From an uncultured Prevotellaceae bacterium (GTDB taxonomy: Bacteria; Bacteroidota; Bacteroidia; Bacteroidales; Bacteroidaceae), in contig CAMKSE010000021.1 in the NCBI GenBank assembly GCA_946415365.1, positions 21,057 to 85,056 on the forward strand: a DNA stretch of 64,000 bases, given 5' to 3'. Each line of letters begins with the position of its first letter. The first letter of the stretch is position 1. This document shows positions 1 to 8,875 of this stretch, in pieces. The notes beneath the pieces are model-generated. The model was not told the origin of the DNA, ran no database searches, and saw only the letters and a program-made list of their open reading frames with translations. Position numbers and translations under genes: made by a program.

Positions 1-468
1 CAGTTGTCCGAGATGTTGACCCCGGGATTAACTCAACAGTTGACTACTGAGTTGACCCAAACGTTGCCCCCTTCTAAGATAGAAGAGAAAGATATAAACA
101 TTGAAGAAGTGAAAGAAGAAAATCCTTCCTCTCTCTCGAAATCGAAGAAAGCGTTGTCTCTTTCTGAACTGAAGGAACTGCTTCTCAACGACCATCCTTG
201 GCAACAAGATTTGATAGTCCGACTGGCCAAGAATGGAATAACTCTCGACGAAGAGGCTCTAAAAAAGCTGATAAGTGACTTCTTCCTGGCCCAAGAACAG
301 AAAGGCTGTAAGGGAAAGGAAGAAGCTGACTGCCGTACTTACGTGTATAATTGGATATGCTATCAATACAGGAATAACAATCATGGCAAGATATCAAAGT
401 ACAATGGAAAAACTGGCTCTGCTGAGATCTCAGCTAACAAGCCAGAGGACTACACAGGGGTTTGCTAA
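1..468 (+). CDS. Replication-type protein of mobile element, C-terminal part (5' end outside window)
   Basis: The frame is open from the window edge, so the true start is probably upstream. The visible part has a low-complexity Thr/Gln/Glu-rich linker followed by a compact domain beginning near DHPWQQDL and containing FFLAQEQKGC and a short Cys/Tyr/Trp-rich helix pair ending in YNWICYQYR. This DHPWQ..GCKGK..ADCR..YNW pattern is familiar from DUF7833-type domains at the end of replication or primase-like proteins on Bacteroides mobile elements. The last 86 bases overlap the next gene in another frame, so the two are probably translationally coupled. The exact role is unknown; it likely works with the DnaC-like ATPase in element replication or helicase loading. 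Confidence 0.55.
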   Translation, partial: QLSEMLTPGLTQQLTTELTQTLPPSKIEEKDINIEEVKEENPSSLSKSKKALSLSELKELLLNDHPWQQDLIVRLAKNGITLDEEALKKLISDFFLAQEQKGCKGKEEADCRTYVYNWICYQYRNNNHGKISKYNGKTGSAEISANKPEDYTGVC

Positions 469-1084
469 GTTCCCAATGTCAACAGAAGAAGCGTTCGTTT
501 TTATCGAGACTGCTCTGCGATTAGAGGTGGCAAATCGTGGCAAGACGTTTATAAACAGTGACGAACTGCGAGGCCACATATACCAGATAGCAGAACTATT
601 CACCAAGCCCACGTCAAAATTCGGCATACTGTTGTGCGGCGGTGTTGGAAATGGCAAGAGTTCTATGATGTATGCGCTGCGAAATCTTATCAGCAGGCTG
701 GAAATACCCAATAATGGTACCACCTCAGTTGGCAACTACACTCTGAGGGTAGAGAGCGCAAAGTATCTTTGTGACGAGATCATGGTCAGGCGAGACAATC
801 TTTTGACTTTTCGAGACCTTTCTATGCTTGGCATAGATGACTTGGGTGAAGAAGAAACCGTCATACAGAATTACGGTAACCGTCAGACTCCCGTGATAGA
901 TCTGCTTTCATATCGATATTGCAGAATGCTTTTCACGATGGTTACGACCAATCTAACGCCAGCTCAGATACGTACAACCTATGGTGACAGAATAGCAGAC
1001 CGCTTCAACGAGATGATGCTTATTCTTCCCTATCGTTTTCCATCGTTCAGGACACCGCAACCTTCTGGAAGTAACGTGACTTGA
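383..1084 (+). CDS. DnaC/IstB-like AAA+ ATPase of mobile element
   Basis: A 233-residue P-loop ATPase. A Walker A motif GGVGNGKSS lies near residues 86-94 and a Walker B-like segment LGIDDLGEE follows about 60 residues later. A sensor-like VTTNLT and an Arg-rich DRIADRFNE complete a DnaC/IstB-type fold, so the likely role is loading a replicative helicase onto element DNA. I chose the ATG at 383 because it begins a clean domain-like N terminus (MARYQSTMEKL) and is preceded by AGGA about nine bases upstream; the longer reading from 275 has an unrelated-looking N terminus embedded in the previous gene. The gene overlaps the previous one by 86 bases. Family call is good, exact partner unknown. 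Confidence 0.7.
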   Translation: MARYQSTMEKLALLRSQLTSQRTTQGFAKFPMSTEEAFVFIETALRLEVANRGKTFINSDELRGHIYQIAELFTKPTSKFGILLCGGVGNGKSSMMYALRNLISRLEIPNNGTTSVGNYTLRVESAKYLCDEIMVRRDNLLTFRDLSMLGIDDLGEEETVIQNYGNRQTPVIDLLSYRYCRMLFTMVTTNLTPAQIRTTYGDRIADRFNEMMLILPYRFPSFRTPQPSGSNVT

Positions 1085-1427
1085 CGGTCAGGGGCAACTA
1101 TTTGCAAAAATGGTGTAGCTTACTATACCAAAATTTGTGGTTTGTGTATTGCATACACCACCGCCGCGAACAGTGTCGCTAAATTTAGGTAAGTAAGCCA
1201 CGGGGCTTTGCCCCTTTGGATTCCCCAGCAGGAAGTGGCCTCTCCCTGCACCCACCGTCCAAGGCGCTGCCCTGGAAACCTGCCAAGGGCTGCTTGCCCT
1301 TTGGAAACCTCGCAAGGGGGTGACCCTCCCCCTTGACCGCCCCGCTCAGAGGTCTCAACCTCTAAGAACTCCGACCAAGGAGCTTCCCTGGACCCTGCAA
1401 TATTCAGACAATTAAAATTGACAAACT
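1085..1427. other. Hairpin-rich spacer, candidate oriT region upstream of relaxase
   Basis: This 343-base stretch has no convincing gene. It is GC-rich and contains at least four short hairpins in a row: GGGGC/GCCCC at 1202-1214, CCAAGGGC/GCCCTTTGG at 1283-1304 (one bulged T), a perfect 8-bp stem CAAGGGGG/CCCCCTTG at 1313-1335, and a perfect 6-bp stem AGAGGT/ACCTCT at 1348-1363. MobV-family relaxases commonly act at an origin of transfer just upstream of their own gene, so an oriT here is a reasonable inference. The exact nick site cannot be placed from sequence alone. Confidence 0.45.
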
Positions 1428-3437
1428 ATGGCTAAAGGTGATAGATATGTTGTCCTGACTATGGACAAGCAAACTGGTAACGCGGGAGGATTGTCTGCCC
1501 ACATCGACCGCGAAGTATATGATGCCAAGACGGACAGGATGGTTCCGTTCCGTCCGAAAAGCGTCCGTGACGATTCACGTACTGCACTCAACCGCGAATG
1601 TATTGAGAGCGCAAAGAAGACAGGTCGTACACAAGCCATCTGGAACCGCCTCCGTGAAGAGGGCTTTTCAAGATCGACTTCTGAAAAGGATAAAACGGAA
1701 GGGAAAAAGAAAACCCGCAAGGTCAAGGATGATGCCGTCATTGCCTTGTGTTTCGTTTGCAGTTCCGATGAGGACACCATGAAGCAACTTGAAGAAGAAG
1801 GTAAGCTCGACGAATGGATAGACTCAACTATTGACTGGTTTCGTAAGGAGTTCGGTAGCGAGAATGTTGTGTCGGCTGTCCTGCACATGGACGAGACGAC
1901 TCCGCATCTGCACGTTACGGTAGTCCCTATTACCCATGAAGCGCCCAAGCCCCGTAAGGAGAAACCCAAGTTCGACGAGAACGGCAGTCCCATCCGAAAG
2001 TATGAGACCGACAAGGATGGCAACATCATCCTTGACGAGAAAGGCAAGGCAATCATCAAGAAGCGCTCCTACAAGAAACAGGAAGTAACTGCCCGACTCT
2101 CTGCCAAGGACATCTGCAATCCTGTAGCAATGGAGCGTTGGCAGACGGACTATGCACTTGCTATGGCTCCTTTTGGCTTACGCCGGGGCATTGCTGGAAG
2201 CAAACAAAAGAGAGTGCCGCCCGCAGAATGGAATCTTCAACAAGTCAACGGTAAGCTCATGGCCGTTGAGAAGGAAGTGGAAAAACAGAATGCCGTCATG
2301 AAGGCCAATGAAGCAAAGATAGAAGGTCAGAAAGCTGAGATAGAGCAGATGGCAAAGGCTTCCATGTTCGACAAACTCCTGAACAGTGGTCTTAGTTCAG
2401 CAGTCAGGAAGGCAATGGAAGACGAGAAAGCAGCCCACGAAGCGGAACTGCTCCAAGCCACGATAGCCCATGACAAGCAAGGCTACAAGTACTACTGGGA
2501 ATCGGGCGACAAGAAAGGCCAGGTCCTGACATGGGAAGAGTTGGCAAGATGCCTTGAAGAAGAGAAGCGTGAACAAGCTCTCCTTGCTGAAGGTGACAAG
2601 GAAGCTGCCGTTGAGAAAGCGAAGAACGAGGCTAGACGAGAACATGAAGCAGCAATGGCCGAAATGAAGGAGGACTATGACCAAAAACTCAAGAGAGCCA
2701 GTCTGGCCTTTGATAAGAACGGCAATCCTATCATGAAGGACTTTGGTTTGGGAAATCGCCAGCAGATCACTAAGGTCGAACGAATCGAGATGCTTGAAAA
2801 AGAACTGTCTGATGCCAAGAAAGCCAACGATGACCTGTTGGACAGACTGAAAGTCTTGCGCGACCTTATCTTTGCGTTCTGCTCATTGAACTTCAAAAAG
2901 GTGGTCAAAATCGTATTTGACCAGTGGAGGAAAGGTTTCAAAGAGTTCACCAAGGACTTGAAAGACATCCTTCAGGAAGCCATGAGTGGAGAGAAAACGG
3001 AGAAAGGACGACAGGGCTACGTTGAAGATACATTCCATTTTGCCAAGATGATGGCCAAGACTGATCCTGACTGCAAACTTGACTTCGAAGATTTGGAGCC
3101 CCTCCATGAGGATGCCATGCGTATCGCTGATGGCACCTGGGACTCGTACCACGAGAAAATTGAGAAGCGCAATCAGCTCTTTGATGCAGCAGTCAAGGCT
3201 GTAATAGAGATGGGCAACTGTTCATCCCAGCGTCGCCTGAACCAAGATCAGGCCAATAAGATAGAAGCCTTCCTTGCCTTCGATGGTGGTGACAGGGATG
3301 AACTATGCAAAGAGATATGGGCAAAAGCAGGCCCCAAAATCGAGCGATTTTGGCGGGATATAACCCAAAGTGCGCTTGAAGACCTGCGCACAGGTGAAAT
3401 TTATGTCCGGAGTCACAAGGCATCTCTATCACGTTAA
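1428..3437 (+). CDS. MobV-family relaxase (Pre/Mob type)
   Basis: A 669-residue mobilization relaxase. The N-terminal domain carries the MobV signature HMDETTPHLH at residues 153-162 (HxDExxPHxH), which co-ordinates metal for nicking and covalent attachment at oriT. An early segment with SAHIDREV also fits the family. The C-terminal two-thirds is charged and mostly helical coiled coil, rich in Lys, Glu and Ala, as is usual in these proteins. It would nick the element's origin of transfer and pilot the strand through a conjugation machine supplied by another element, since no mating-pair genes are visible here. It follows the hairpin-rich spacer directly. The gene appears intact with a clear stop. 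Confidence 0.88.
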   Translation: MAKGDRYVVLTMDKQTGNAGGLSAHIDREVYDAKTDRMVPFRPKSVRDDSRTALNRECIESAKKTGRTQAIWNRLREEGFSRSTSEKDKTEGKKKTRKVKDDAVIALCFVCSSDEDTMKQLEEEGKLDEWIDSTIDWFRKEFGSENVVSAVLHMDETTPHLHVTVVPITHEAPKPRKEKPKFDENGSPIRKYETDKDGNIILDEKGKAIIKKRSYKKQEVTARLSAKDICNPVAMERWQTDYALAMAPFGLRRGIAGSKQKRVPPAEWNLQQVNGKLMAVEKEVEKQNAVMKANEAKIEGQKAEIEQMAKASMFDKLLNSGLSSAVRKAMEDEKAAHEAELLQATIAHDKQGYKYYWESGDKKGQVLTWEELARCLEEEKREQALLAEGDKEAAVEKAKNEARREHEAAMAEMKEDYDQKLKRASLAFDKNGNPIMKDFGLGNRQQITKVERIEMLEKELSDAKKANDDLLDRLKVLRDLIFAFCSLNFKKVVKIVFDQWRKGFKEFTKDLKDILQEAMSGEKTEKGRQGYVEDTFHFAKMMAKTDPDCKLDFEDLEPLHEDAMRIADGTWDSYHEKIEKRNQLFDAAVKAVIEMGNCSSQRRLNQDQANKIEAFLAFDGGDRDELCKEIWAKAGPKIERFWRDITQSALEDLRTGEIYVRSHKASLSR

Positions 3438-3481
3438 TATATGAACTTCTTGCAGCAAGATGGTACGATTACTAAGTTAAT

Positions 3482-3676
3482 TCACACTAAATCCAGTAGT
3501 ACTGACAAAGTTTGGCCTTTTATCGCACTGACATCAAAGCTGTAAGCCTGATAGCCTTTTTGATTAAGCATCGGGATGTAGTCGTTGATAGTTGTCTCGT
3601 TCATTTTAATCTCTTGTCCCTGCCCCGTCAAAGCAACGAGGGCGAGCAATACGGTGATGATGGTTTTCTTGTTCAT
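3482..3676 (-). pseudogene. Truncated secreted protein, N-terminal fragment
   Basis: The fragment begins with a clear signal peptide (MNKKTIITVLLALVALTGQG) and continues for about 30 residues as a plausible mature domain (NDYIPMLNQKGYQAYSFDVS) before drifting into IKGQTLSVLLDLV and a stop. The break falls at the inferred right end of the mobile element, so the gene was probably cut by insertion or a later deletion. Its ATG overlaps the stop of an upstream minus-strand frame in an ATGA arrangement (3673-3676), indicating that it was once the second gene of a coupled pair. The start resembles small secreted proteins of Prevotella, but the family is not certain. Confidence 0.5.
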
Positions 3677-4066
3677 TTCTTTTTCTTTTGTGATAGTTTT
3701 CTGCTTAATGACTTTATCCAGTCCTCAGCACTCTTGATCATCTGCTGGAGTTCGTCTGTCGGCTTCCATCGGGGCGATGGGCTGGCGGAGAAGGACGAGG
3801 TAGAAGCGGGGGAAGGTCTTGACGGGGGGATGGTCGGCGATGTGGCGGTCTATCTTCTGTCGGGCCTCGGTGCGGAGTACATCATCTTGACATTGCACGA
3901 GGCAGTCCTCATCCACAAAGGCGATGTGCCAAAAGGCCATATAGCCGATGACGTAATGCTCTACGGCTGCGGCCTTATCCTCCTCGATGCTGGGGATGCA
4001 GGACGAAAGGGGCTGGTGGGGATTCTCACAAATGCCCACCACAGCCCAAGAGAGATTTCAGTTGAG
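3673..4066 (-). pseudogene. Frameshifted hypothetical gene remnant
   Basis: Two minus-strand frames together look like one decayed gene. The first runs from about 4066 to 3725 without a credible ATG and contains natural-looking protein sequence such as EHYVIGYMAFWHIAFVDED and EARQKIDRHIADHPPVKTF. Near 3790-3830 the coding character shifts by one base to a frame reading WKPTDELQQMIKSAEDWI and then a Lys-rich tail, stopping at 3673 in an ATGA overlap with the next start codon. The overlap argues that the shifted frame carries the original C terminus. The long plus-strand frame over the same region looks like antisense. Family not recognised. Confidence 0.35.
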
Positions 4067-4085
4067 TTTTGCTATGCTATGAGTC

Positions 4086-4958
4086 TTATAATACCAGTAT
4101 GTCCACATGATGGAAGGCCAGATCGTAGAAACCTCGGATGACATAATGGAACTCCCTGCCTGGTGCAATGTTTCCAAGACTGTCAAACAGGTTCGACTCT
4201 GTTTCAAAGATTTCCTTCATCTGCCGGGCTTTCTCCAACTCTCCACGCTCCAGGTAGAGATATATGGAAGAGCCGAGCCAATCCGCTGCATCGTGACGGT
4301 TGCCGAGTCGTAGCAGAGACTGATAGGTGTCTTTGATGATTTGTAGTATGGTGTCTTTCTCACCAAGCAGATAGTAAGGCCTTATCAATTGGCTCCGTGC
4401 CTCGATGACCTCCGTCTCATCTCCGAAATGCCTGATGCAATCGATGTAATGGTTTACTGCACGTATCTCGTCGTGGGGCAGGTTCTGCTGGTGGAAAATC
4501 TGTGCCATCTGTCCATAAACGCCCATCAGTGTGTTGTAGTCGCAGTCGGTAGCTGTGGTGTCTGCCTGTTCTATGGCATCAAGGTAGGTCTGCAAGGCCA
4601 TCGGTGCGTCGCCCATGTTCTGATAGGCTCGCCCGAGCAGATAACGGGTAAGCAGTCGGTCATTGTGCGAGCCGTTGCGGTCGAAATGGTCGGCGAGTGA
4701 CTTGGCAAGCGAGTCGGAAGAAAAGAGTATGCCAGCCTTGTTCTGCGCCTTTAACCGCAGAAGGTCATAGCGCATATGAGTGTCCTTATTCCAGATAGCC
4801 TTTTTAACCTCCATGCTGTCAAGCAATAGAAGGGCAGAGTCAGGATTATCGTTGATAATCTCGCTGACTGCCTGTAATTCCTTCGGCATCTGCCCGCCTC
4901 CGCATCCCGCAAGCAAAGCTACGGCACATGTTATATAAATGTATATCGTTTTTCGCAT
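4086..4958 (-). pseudogene. TPR-containing lipoprotein, 3' truncated or frameshifted
   Basis: The product is a 290-residue lipoprotein. It has a basic N terminus, a hydrophobic stretch and a lipobox LLAGC, then helical repeats of TPR type such as RYLLGRAYQNMGDAPMALQ and a phrase DNPDSALLLLDSM typical of a large family of Bacteroidetes TPR lipoproteins. Those proteins usually continue through more repeats and a transmembrane segment, so this one is short. At the end (FYDLAFHHVDILVL) the neighbouring frame reads YWYYKTHSIAKLN, which looks like the lost continuation, suggesting a frameshift near 4100. ATG 4958 is preferred to the upstream TTG. A -7-like CAAAGGTA (minus strand TACCTTTG) lies at 4981-4988. 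Confidence 0.55.
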
Positions 4959-4980
4959 CCACAACGCGTTTTATTGGGTG

Positions 4981-4988
4981 CAAAGGTA
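4981..4988 (-). promoter_or_regulatory. Candidate -7 promoter element of TPR lipoprotein gene
   Basis: On the minus strand this reads TACCTTTG, a match to the Bacteroidetes primary sigma-factor -7 box TAnnTTTG, ending about 22 bases before the ATG at 4958. No good TTTG box is seen 19-21 bases further upstream. Confidence 0.4.
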
Positions 4989-5077
4989 CAAAAATCTATC
5001 TATTTAGGCTGCGTTTTTACGTTTATTAAGTTCTCAATTACTATAGAAGGCAAGAAATCATATATTCAGTGGATCAT

Positions 5078-8000
5078 TTATGAAAGCCATTTGTATTCCT
5101 TAGGTGAAACCCCAAATTCTTTGATGAAACTCTTGGTAAAGTAAGAGGCACTGCTAAAGCCAACTTGATACATGACTTCAGAAACAGTGAATCTCTCTTG
5201 TTTCAAAAGAACCGCAGCTCTTTGTAACCGCTGCTTGCGAATAAAACTGACGGGGGTTTCACCTGTAAGCTGTTTAAGTTTACGATAAAGCTGTTTTTGA
5301 TCCATGCATAGTAGGTCACACAACTTCGTAACGTTGAATTCCTCGGAATGCATGTTTGAGTTAATCAGGCTAATAATCCGTTCCATCAGTTCCTCGTCAT
5401 TGGATAATGCTGGCGAAACTACATTGACAACCTGCATACTTTTTATCCTTGTGTTCTGTTCTATGGCTTTTCTTTTGGTCAGTAACTGAACTATATGGAG
5501 CTGTAGCTTACGAAGGTCGAAGGGCTTGGGCATAAACACATCAGCACCACTACGTATGCTTTTCAACTCGGTATTGGAGTCGTCTTTTGCCGTCAACATA
5601 ATAATGGGAATCAACTCCGTGGAGTGATTATGACGAATGCGGTGACACAACTCGGTTCCATCGATTCCAGGCATCATCTGGTCTGTTATGATGATGTCTG
5701 GAATGCGTTCTTCGACGGTTTTCAAGGCTTGTTCGCCACTTAATGCAGTGATGCACTGATATGAGGTTTCCAAAGCTGTGGTCAGGAAATCAAGTATTTC
5801 GTGGTTATCGTCGACTATCAATACTATCGGCTTTTCTGAAGTACCGTCTTTAATGTTTTTTTCCGTCACGACAGAAGTAAGAACATTCAAAGGTATTGAG
5901 AAAGTCACCTTCAGACCATTGTTATTCTCTGCCTTGACTTCTCCACCATGCAGTTCCACATACTTCTTGACTACTGATAAGCCAATGCCCGATCCATCAC
6001 GGGAATTCTGTCCCATATAATATCGGTTGAACAGTTTTGGCAAATCACTATCAGACACCCCAGGGCCATTATCTTGCACCGACACAAGAACTTCGGATGC
6101 TCTTTTTTCCAATGAAACGAGTATCTTTCCTTTCTCATCGTCTGCATATTTCAGAGCATTTGACAAGATATTACGCATAACCATCTGTATCTTAACCACA
6201 TCAACATCCATCAAAACAGACGTTTCTGTAGGCTGAAACACCATGCTTATATTGCGTTCCTTTGCCGATGTCTCAAATTCGCTAATACATCCTGAGATCA
6301 AGCTACACAAGTCGATATAGGAACTAAGAATCTGAGTTTCACCCTCAGCTTCAAGTTGCTTGAAGTCTAAGATGTGATGAATCAGGTCATTGAGCCGTGA
6401 GGCATTGTTCTGGATAGACTTCAGGCTATCCCTTAACTTCGCATTTGAGGTTTCTGAAAGCAGTTTGTTTAGGGGAGCAATTATCAAGCTCAATGGAGTT
6501 TTCAGTTCATGTGACATGTTTACAAAGAAATCCATTTTCTCTTGCGTCAATGCCATTACACGTTCGCGCTCACGTTGCTCAAACAGCGCATTCTCACGTC
6601 TTTTGTAGTAGTTTATCAAGTAATAAACAACAGATAAGGCGATTAGTGTATAGACTACCCAAGCCCACCATCTGAAAAACCACGGATAAGGAACCTTTAT
6701 AGTATATTTGCTAACAGATTCTTCTTTAAAGTCTGAATCCGTAGATAGATATATTTCATAACTTCCTCCTGATAGATGCGATAACAAAATACGGTTTGTT
6801 CCATTTGGCAGAGAATGCCATTCCCCATCTTCATTTATTTTATACCAAAACACTTCGGAACCCTTTCGGTTGTATGCAAAAGTGGACAAATCAAGCGCAA
6901 TGTCCTCCCTGCCGTCCAGTGAAATATTATTTTCAAATCGGGGGACACAATCACTTATTGGAATTCCGCCAACCATGATGGAAGAAATGAACACCTTCGA
7001 AGGTTTGTCGCCAGAAGACGTTGTATTAAGGAATTGTTTACATATGAAATCCTCTCCACCCCATAAGATAGTATTATCTGAGGGGACATAAGAACCTGCA
7101 GTAAAATTGTAATTCGGTCTTACGTAGAAATGTATGGTATTACCTGCTGTTTCAATATAGAATAGCCCATGGGAGGTAGACATCCATACTCTATTGTTAT
7201 CATGAACAAAAGATTGAATCATGCCGTCTTTTACTTGGAAATCGGTTTCTTCCAGCCTGTCTGTCTGAGTGTCGTATTTGTAAAGTTTCCCCTGTACATC
7301 AATCCAAATAACATCATTTACAAGAATCATGTTGTCAATATACATCCGTTTTTTCAGAGTAACCTTACCCGAATTAGTATTGATGGAGGCCAACCCTTTA
7401 CTGGTATTTGCCCACAACACGCCACTTTTATCGGGAATGAATCTGTAAATCGTGTTGACGATACTGTCCACATCATCAAACTGGTTATCTTTTAAGATGA
7501 ACGATCCATTACCTGACAACAATGCAGTCTTGTCAACGACATATAGACCACCCATATAGGTCGCTATCCATAACCGGTTCTTATTATCTTCATAGATGTC
7601 GTAGGCCCAATTAGCATTTCTGCCCTTCTGGTCGGACAAGGAGAAATAGTCGAAGACATCACGCTGCCTGTTATACCTTGCTATGCTGGCATCTGTGGCA
7701 ATCCATATCTCATGTTCACGATCCTCATAAATGCTCCTGATATTACTCTTTTTCAAGCCATTTCCCACTTTGAACCATTTATTGCCGTGGTCAGACAGGT
7801 GTAGTAAACCATTATCACCACCCATCCATCGTCCTCCGCTTGAATCAACAAGAATCCGGCTAAAGACATTTCCGTCGTTTGAATGTGTTATGGAAGGAAG
7901 GGTCGTTGTCTCGAAAACGCTTTCCGACTGAGTGATGGCAACTCCCCTGTCTGTGGCAATCCAAATAATATCATCATCGCAATAAATTTGATGGATAGAA

Positions 8001-8854
8001 TTGCTGGGCAGTCCCTGTGGCGATGAAGCGTCATGGCCGATAGTCTGGATAATGCCTGATTGGGGATTGAGTATCTTCAAGCCAAATTCAGAAGCTAACA
8101 GGATGTCGCCAGAAGGAGAAGGAACTATCTGATTGAATGTACTACCAGATGCCACAACCTTTGTAGTCGAGTCCTTTACATTCTGGCAAAGCAAATGATG
8201 TTCCGTACCAATCCACAGATTACCATTTGGTCGATCATACCACAATGCATAAACATTATCATCTATCCCTAAATCAAATATACCCCCTTTGTTATCCAAA
8301 CAAGCAAGTCCTCCATAATGTGCAACATACAACCTGTCATTAACAGGTTCAATTGAATAGATAATATCATCCTTCCCGCTTGGAAGGGTGTACCGTTGCC
8401 ATATTCTTTTATCTAAATCAAGACAGAACAAACCATTTGACTTCGTTCCTACATATAAAACACCATTATCACATTTAAGTGAACGAACCTCTCCAATTTC
8501 TGGAACATCTCCAAATGGCGTAACAAACTGTTCTGTCCTCAGGTTTAGCCACCTAAGACCAGCATCTCCTCCAAGGCATAGGGTCTCTTCATCAACTATC
8601 AGAACAGCATAATACCTTCCTTCATATAGCCGTCGGATATTGTAGCCGTCATAAGAGAACAAACCACGTCTTGTAGCAAACCACATCATGCCCAGGCTGT
8701 CCTTGCAAACGCTCTCCACGACATTAGCATCGTATGGCAGCACTATCTTATCAAACTGCATCTGTTTGGTGTCAGACGCCGTTGATGCAGATGCCGACAA
8801 GAGGACAAATAATGCCATCATGCATCTGTTCAAATATAGTTTTACGCCATTCAT
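5078..8854 (-). CDS. Hybrid two-component system sensor/regulator (HTCS) of the galactan locus
   Basis: A single 1258-residue protein contains a whole phosphorelay. After a signal peptide come periplasmic beta-propeller repeats (LGMMWFATRRGLFSYDG is one) and a Y_Y_Y-type domain. A transmembrane helix spans about residues 727-749. The kinase H-box MSHELKTP has its His at 782, followed by an HATPase domain with DNGPGVSDSDL. A receiver domain has the acceptor Asp at about 1058 (IITDQMMPG), and an AraC-type DNA-binding domain ends the protein. HTCS proteins sense an oligosaccharide in the periplasm and activate the adjacent susC operon. ATG 8854 is used; the in-frame TTG five codons upstream lies in promoter-like sequence. 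It is the last gene of the locus, 21 bases after GH43. Confidence 0.93.
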   Translation of the reverse strand: MNGVKLYLNRCMMALFVLLSASASTASDTKQMQFDKIVLPYDANVVESVCKDSLGMMWFATRRGLFSYDGYNIRRLYEGRYYAVLIVDEETLCLGGDAGLRWLNLRTEQFVTPFGDVPEIGEVRSLKCDNGVLYVGTKSNGLFCLDLDKRIWQRYTLPSGKDDIIYSIEPVNDRLYVAHYGGLACLDNKGGIFDLGIDDNVYALWYDRPNGNLWIGTEHHLLCQNVKDSTTKVVASGSTFNQIVPSPSGDILLASEFGLKILNPQSGIIQTIGHDASSPQGLPSNSIHQIYCDDDIIWIATDRGVAITQSESVFETTTLPSITHSNDGNVFSRILVDSSGGRWMGGDNGLLHLSDHGNKWFKVGNGLKKSNIRSIYEDREHEIWIATDASIARYNRQRDVFDYFSLSDQKGRNANWAYDIYEDNKNRLWIATYMGGLYVVDKTALLSGNGSFILKDNQFDDVDSIVNTIYRFIPDKSGVLWANTSKGLASINTNSGKVTLKKRMYIDNMILVNDVIWIDVQGKLYKYDTQTDRLEETDFQVKDGMIQSFVHDNNRVWMSTSHGLFYIETAGNTIHFYVRPNYNFTAGSYVPSDNTILWGGEDFICKQFLNTTSSGDKPSKVFISSIMVGGIPISDCVPRFENNISLDGREDIALDLSTFAYNRKGSEVFWYKINEDGEWHSLPNGTNRILLSHLSGGSYEIYLSTDSDFKEESVSKYTIKVPYPWFFRWWAWVVYTLIALSVVYYLINYYKRRENALFEQRERERVMALTQEKMDFFVNMSHELKTPLSLIIAPLNKLLSETSNAKLRDSLKSIQNNASRLNDLIHHILDFKQLEAEGETQILSSYIDLCSLISGCISEFETSAKERNISMVFQPTETSVLMDVDVVKIQMVMRNILSNALKYADDEKGKILVSLEKRASEVLVSVQDNGPGVSDSDLPKLFNRYYMGQNSRDGSGIGLSVVKKYVELHGGEVKAENNNGLKVTFSIPLNVLTSVVTEKNIKDGTSEKPIVLIVDDNHEILDFLTTALETSYQCITALSGEQALKTVEERIPDIIITDQMMPGIDGTELCHRIRHNHSTELIPIIMLTAKDDSNTELKSIRSGADVFMPKPFDLRKLQLHIVQLLTKRKAIEQNTRIKSMQVVNVVSPALSNDEELMERIISLINSNMHSEEFNVTKLCDLLCMDQKQLYRKLKQLTGETPVSFIRKQRLQRAAVLLKQERFTVSEVMYQVGFSSASYFTKSFIKEFGVSPKEYKWLS

Positions 8855-8858
8855 GCTG

Positions 8859-8866
8859 CAAAAATA
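8859..8866 (-). promoter_or_regulatory. Candidate -7 box just upstream of HTCS start
   Basis: The minus strand reads TATTTTTG (TAnnTTTG), ending four bases before the ATG. If used, the HTCS would have its own nearly leaderless transcript in addition to readthrough from the operon. No clear -33 box is present, so confidence is low. Confidence 0.3.
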
Positions 8867-8875
8867 CAAAAAAAA

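Larger units (their letters stand above)
1..3480. mobile_element. Right-hand part of a mobilizable element (partial)
   Basis: Three consecutive plus-strand genes form a typical Bacteroidetes mobilization module: a small replication-type protein, a DnaC/IstB-like ATPase and a MobV relaxase, with a hairpin-rich spacer just upstream of the relaxase. The element runs off the left edge. No integrase, excisionase or terminal repeat is visible, so its class (plasmid-derived, integrative mobilizable, or remnant) cannot be decided. The right boundary is inferred to lie between the relaxase stop and about position 3520, where a minus-strand secreted-protein gene is cut off and its frame runs into non-homologous sequence. 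The boundary is an inference, not a mapped junction. Confidence 0.65.

Noticed and set aside
1088..1315. 75-codon minus-strand frame in the hairpin-rich spacer
   Set aside because: Composition follows the GC-rich hairpins; no start signal or domain.
1..3480. Complete integrative conjugative element
   Set aside because: No integrase, excisionase or mating-pair genes are visible in the window; only the mobilization end is present.
3512..4141. 209-codon plus-strand frame
   Set aside because: It is antisense to the frameshifted minus-strand genes and has low-complexity, unnatural residue composition.
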